Origin: CAYRPN01 sp964426135
GTDB lineage: Bacteria > Planctomycetota > Phycisphaerae > Phycisphaerales > Phycisphaeraceae
NCBI GenBank assembly: GCA_964426135.1
Contig: CAYRPN010000027.1
Span: 1-53,682, forward strand
Direction of reading: 5' to 3'
Length of the DNA stretch: 53,682 bases
The translations under genes were made by a program, and so were the position numbers. A model generated the notes under the pieces. It was not told the origin of the DNA, did no database searches, and was given only the letters and a program-made list of their open reading frames with translations. Of the stretch, positions 52,615-53,682 are shown piece by piece (the stretch's first letter is position 1; every line of letters starts with the position of its first letter).

Positions 52615-52788
52615 AAGGCGGATTTGGGATTTCGGATTTGGGATTTCGGATTTGCCGAACCGAAACGAGCGGAACCGAACCGAGCCGAGCCGAGCCGAGC
52701 CGACGCGGCGCATTCACCTCACCCTTGCCTTGCCAGATCCGAAATCTGAAATCTGAAATCTCAAATCCGAAATCTCAAATCATCCCCA
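52615..52788. repeat. Nested GGATTTCGGATTTGG and CCGAGCCGAGC arrays
   Basis: Left: GGATTTGGGATTTCGGATTT (52620-52655). Centre: CCGAACCGAGCCGAGCCGAG (52670-52700). Right: ATCCGAAATCTGAAATCTGA and CAAATCCGAAATC (52736-52780), the inverse of the left. The same unit forms the argF N-terminus. Confidence 0.9.
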
Positions 52789-53436
52789 ATGCCCTGGTCT
52801 CCCGCCACGATCGCCGATGCCGTATTTGCAGGGCTCAAGCGTCGCGCTGCCGCCGACGACGCGGAGCAGGTGGTCTACGGGTTCGACAGCTTCGACGAAC
52901 TGGCCCTGCATCCACTGGTGCATGAGGCTCTGCGCGATGCGGGGTTCGGCGTCTTCCCCGAGCAACGCTATCCCAGCGAGTGGGACAACACCAAACAGAG
53001 CGAAGGCAAGCGCTGTGACGTGGTGATCACCGCCGACGCGACTGGCCCGTGCCTGCGCGATCCGCGTTTGCGCGGCACGCTGTTCGACACGATCGATGCC
53101 ATCGATCCGGAGGAAGCGTACTGGCTGGAGATCAAGACCGTCGCTCAATACACCAGCGACGGCCCGTTCCGCGGCTACAGCAAGGAACTGCTTTCGCCCG
53201 TCGCGGATGACGTGAAGAAGCTGTGGGCCGATCGGCTGATTTTTCACAGCGGTCTCTTGCTCGTGCTCTTCACGGAGTCACAGGAGATTGCCGAGCACGA
53301 TCTGGTCGCGTGGCACGACCGCTGCCTGAAGCGCGGTCATCCCGTGGCGACGCCGGCGGCACGCGGTTTTCCCATCGGCAATCGCATCGGCAACGGCTGG
53401 TGCGAGGTCGCGGTGTTCGGCGTCCGCGGCGTGTGA
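52789..53436 (+). CDS. Hypothetical protein with possible PD-(D/E)XK nuclease core
   Basis: 215 aa. Visible pattern: an N-terminal helix, then FGVFPEQRYPSEW, GKRCDVVITAD (D77), and EEAYWLEIKTVAQY (E114-x-K116), which reproduces the D...E-x-K spacing of the PD-(D/E)XK phosphodiesterase fold. The C-terminal LLLVLFTESQEIAEHDLVAW could be the last helix and strand. No family name is known to me, and the catalytic reading is inference. The stop TGA is followed at once by a G/C-rich hairpin repeat. Confidence 0.7.
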   Translation: MPWSPATIADAVFAGLKRRAAADDAEQVVYGFDSFDELALHPLVHEALRDAGFGVFPEQRYPSEWDNTKQSEGKRCDVVITADATGPCLRDPRLRGTLFDTIDAIDPEEAYWLEIKTVAQYTSDGPFRGYSKELLSPVADDVKKLWADRLIFHSGLLLVLFTESQEIAEHDLVAWHDRCLKRGHPVATPAARGFPIGNRIGNGWCEVAVFGVRGV

Positions 53437-53441
53437 TTTCC

Positions 53442-53481
53442 GGTCCCCTCTCCCTCCGGGAGAGGGTTAGGGTGAGGGCCG
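53442..53481. repeat. G/C-rich hairpin repeat, copy 4
   Basis: CCCCTCTCCCTCCGGGAGAG, then GGTTAGGGTGAGGGCC, a slightly different loop from the other copies. Confidence 0.88.
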
Positions 53482-53524
53482 AAGCACGGTGGATCCACAG
53501 AACAAATGTCGCTGCATCGTCGTC

Positions 53525-53660
53525 TTGCGACTTTTTGATCCGCACTTCCCACGTCCCATTTTTCACTTTGCAGTTTTCCCTTTTGACTTTGCCGTTTTCA
53601 CTCTCCGTCTCACGGCGAATCCCGGTTGCCGGCCCTCACCCCAGCCCTCTCCCGGAGCCT
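53525..53660. repeat. TTTTGACTTT-type units and G/C-rich hairpin copy 5
   Basis: 53525-53605 contains TTTTTCACTTTGCAG, TTTTCCCTTTTGACTTT and GCCGTTTTCACTC units, similar to the AAAGTCAAAA units at 26640-26720. 53628-53660 is another CCCTCACCCCAGCCCTCTCC element, cut by the window end. Confidence 0.75.
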
Positions 53661-53682
53661 GAGAATCTTTCGATTTCCGTCA

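Overview
The window is a high-GC bacterial chromosome segment, most likely from the phylum Planctomycetota and probably the Phycisphaerae side of it. Support for that comes from gene families enriched there: a DUF1549/DUF1553 cytochrome-like protein next to a Tat-exported DUF1501 protein and a WD40 protein, a DUF1080 (3-keto-disaccharide hydrolase) protein, two secreted PQQ-like beta-propellers and a DUF1570 metalloprotease-like protein. The placement is an inference from family content; there is no rRNA here to prove it.

Layout. 0.1-3.6 kb: membrane-anchored coiled-coil protein, apt, CPBP protease, a hypothetical. 3.7-8.4 kb: branched-chain amino-acid ABC transporter (livH-livM-livG-livF, minus strand, no binding protein in view), interrupted between livG and livF by a small hypothetical gene that sits between inverted repeats. 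8.6 kb: tRNA-Thr(CGT). 9-14.2 kb: PQQ-like protein, threonine aldolase, a tandem pair of zinc-ribbon membrane proteins, a B12-binding radical SAM protein. 14.3-20.3 kb (minus): phytanoyl-CoA dioxygenase-like protein, ribokinase, a LolD-like ABC ATPase bracketed by two ~200-bp repeats, DUF2293, and a lipoprotein that joins a FlgI-like region to HEAT-like repeats. 20.7-24.1 kb: two small membrane proteins, then a lower-GC insertion with a probable restriction-modification pair whose adenine methylase carries a frameshift exactly at its catalytic motif. 24.1-30.7 kb: hslU, another ABC ATPase with a collagen-like insert, Nif3, argF, argB. 31-45.4 kb: DUF1080, an M20 deacylase, two membrane proteins, panB, Rieske ferredoxin, nucleotidyltransferase, DUF1570, purM, a double GNAT, a secreted protein, rlmN, DoxX, pyrD and a zincin. 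45.5-51.3 kb (minus): WD40, DUF1501, DUF1549/1553, PQQ-like. 51.5-53.4 kb: Gfo/Idh/MocA oxidoreductase and a protein with a possible PD-(D/E)XK core.

The most striking content is not a gene. Nearly every intergenic space is packed with short repeats of many unrelated-looking families: hairpins headed by GTAG, TTTAGC or TTAGCGG, 7-12-bp tandem repeats (including TTTAGGG-like ones), and at least two families with terminal inverted repeats resembling MITEs. They are nested inside one another like onion layers, with the left half of a layer mirrored on its right. The same units also occur in frame inside conserved genes (argF, purM, rlmN, the radical SAM gene, the WD40 gene, an ABC ATPase). In more than ten genes the stop codon lies in, or directly abuts, a repeat. 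Together they look like a system of mobile or expanding palindromic repeats that shapes gene ends and adds peptides to housekeeping proteins, comparable in outline to the Rickettsia palindromic elements but built from different sequences. No transposase for them is visible in the window.

All calls rest on reading the sequence and on family knowledge; no database search was run.
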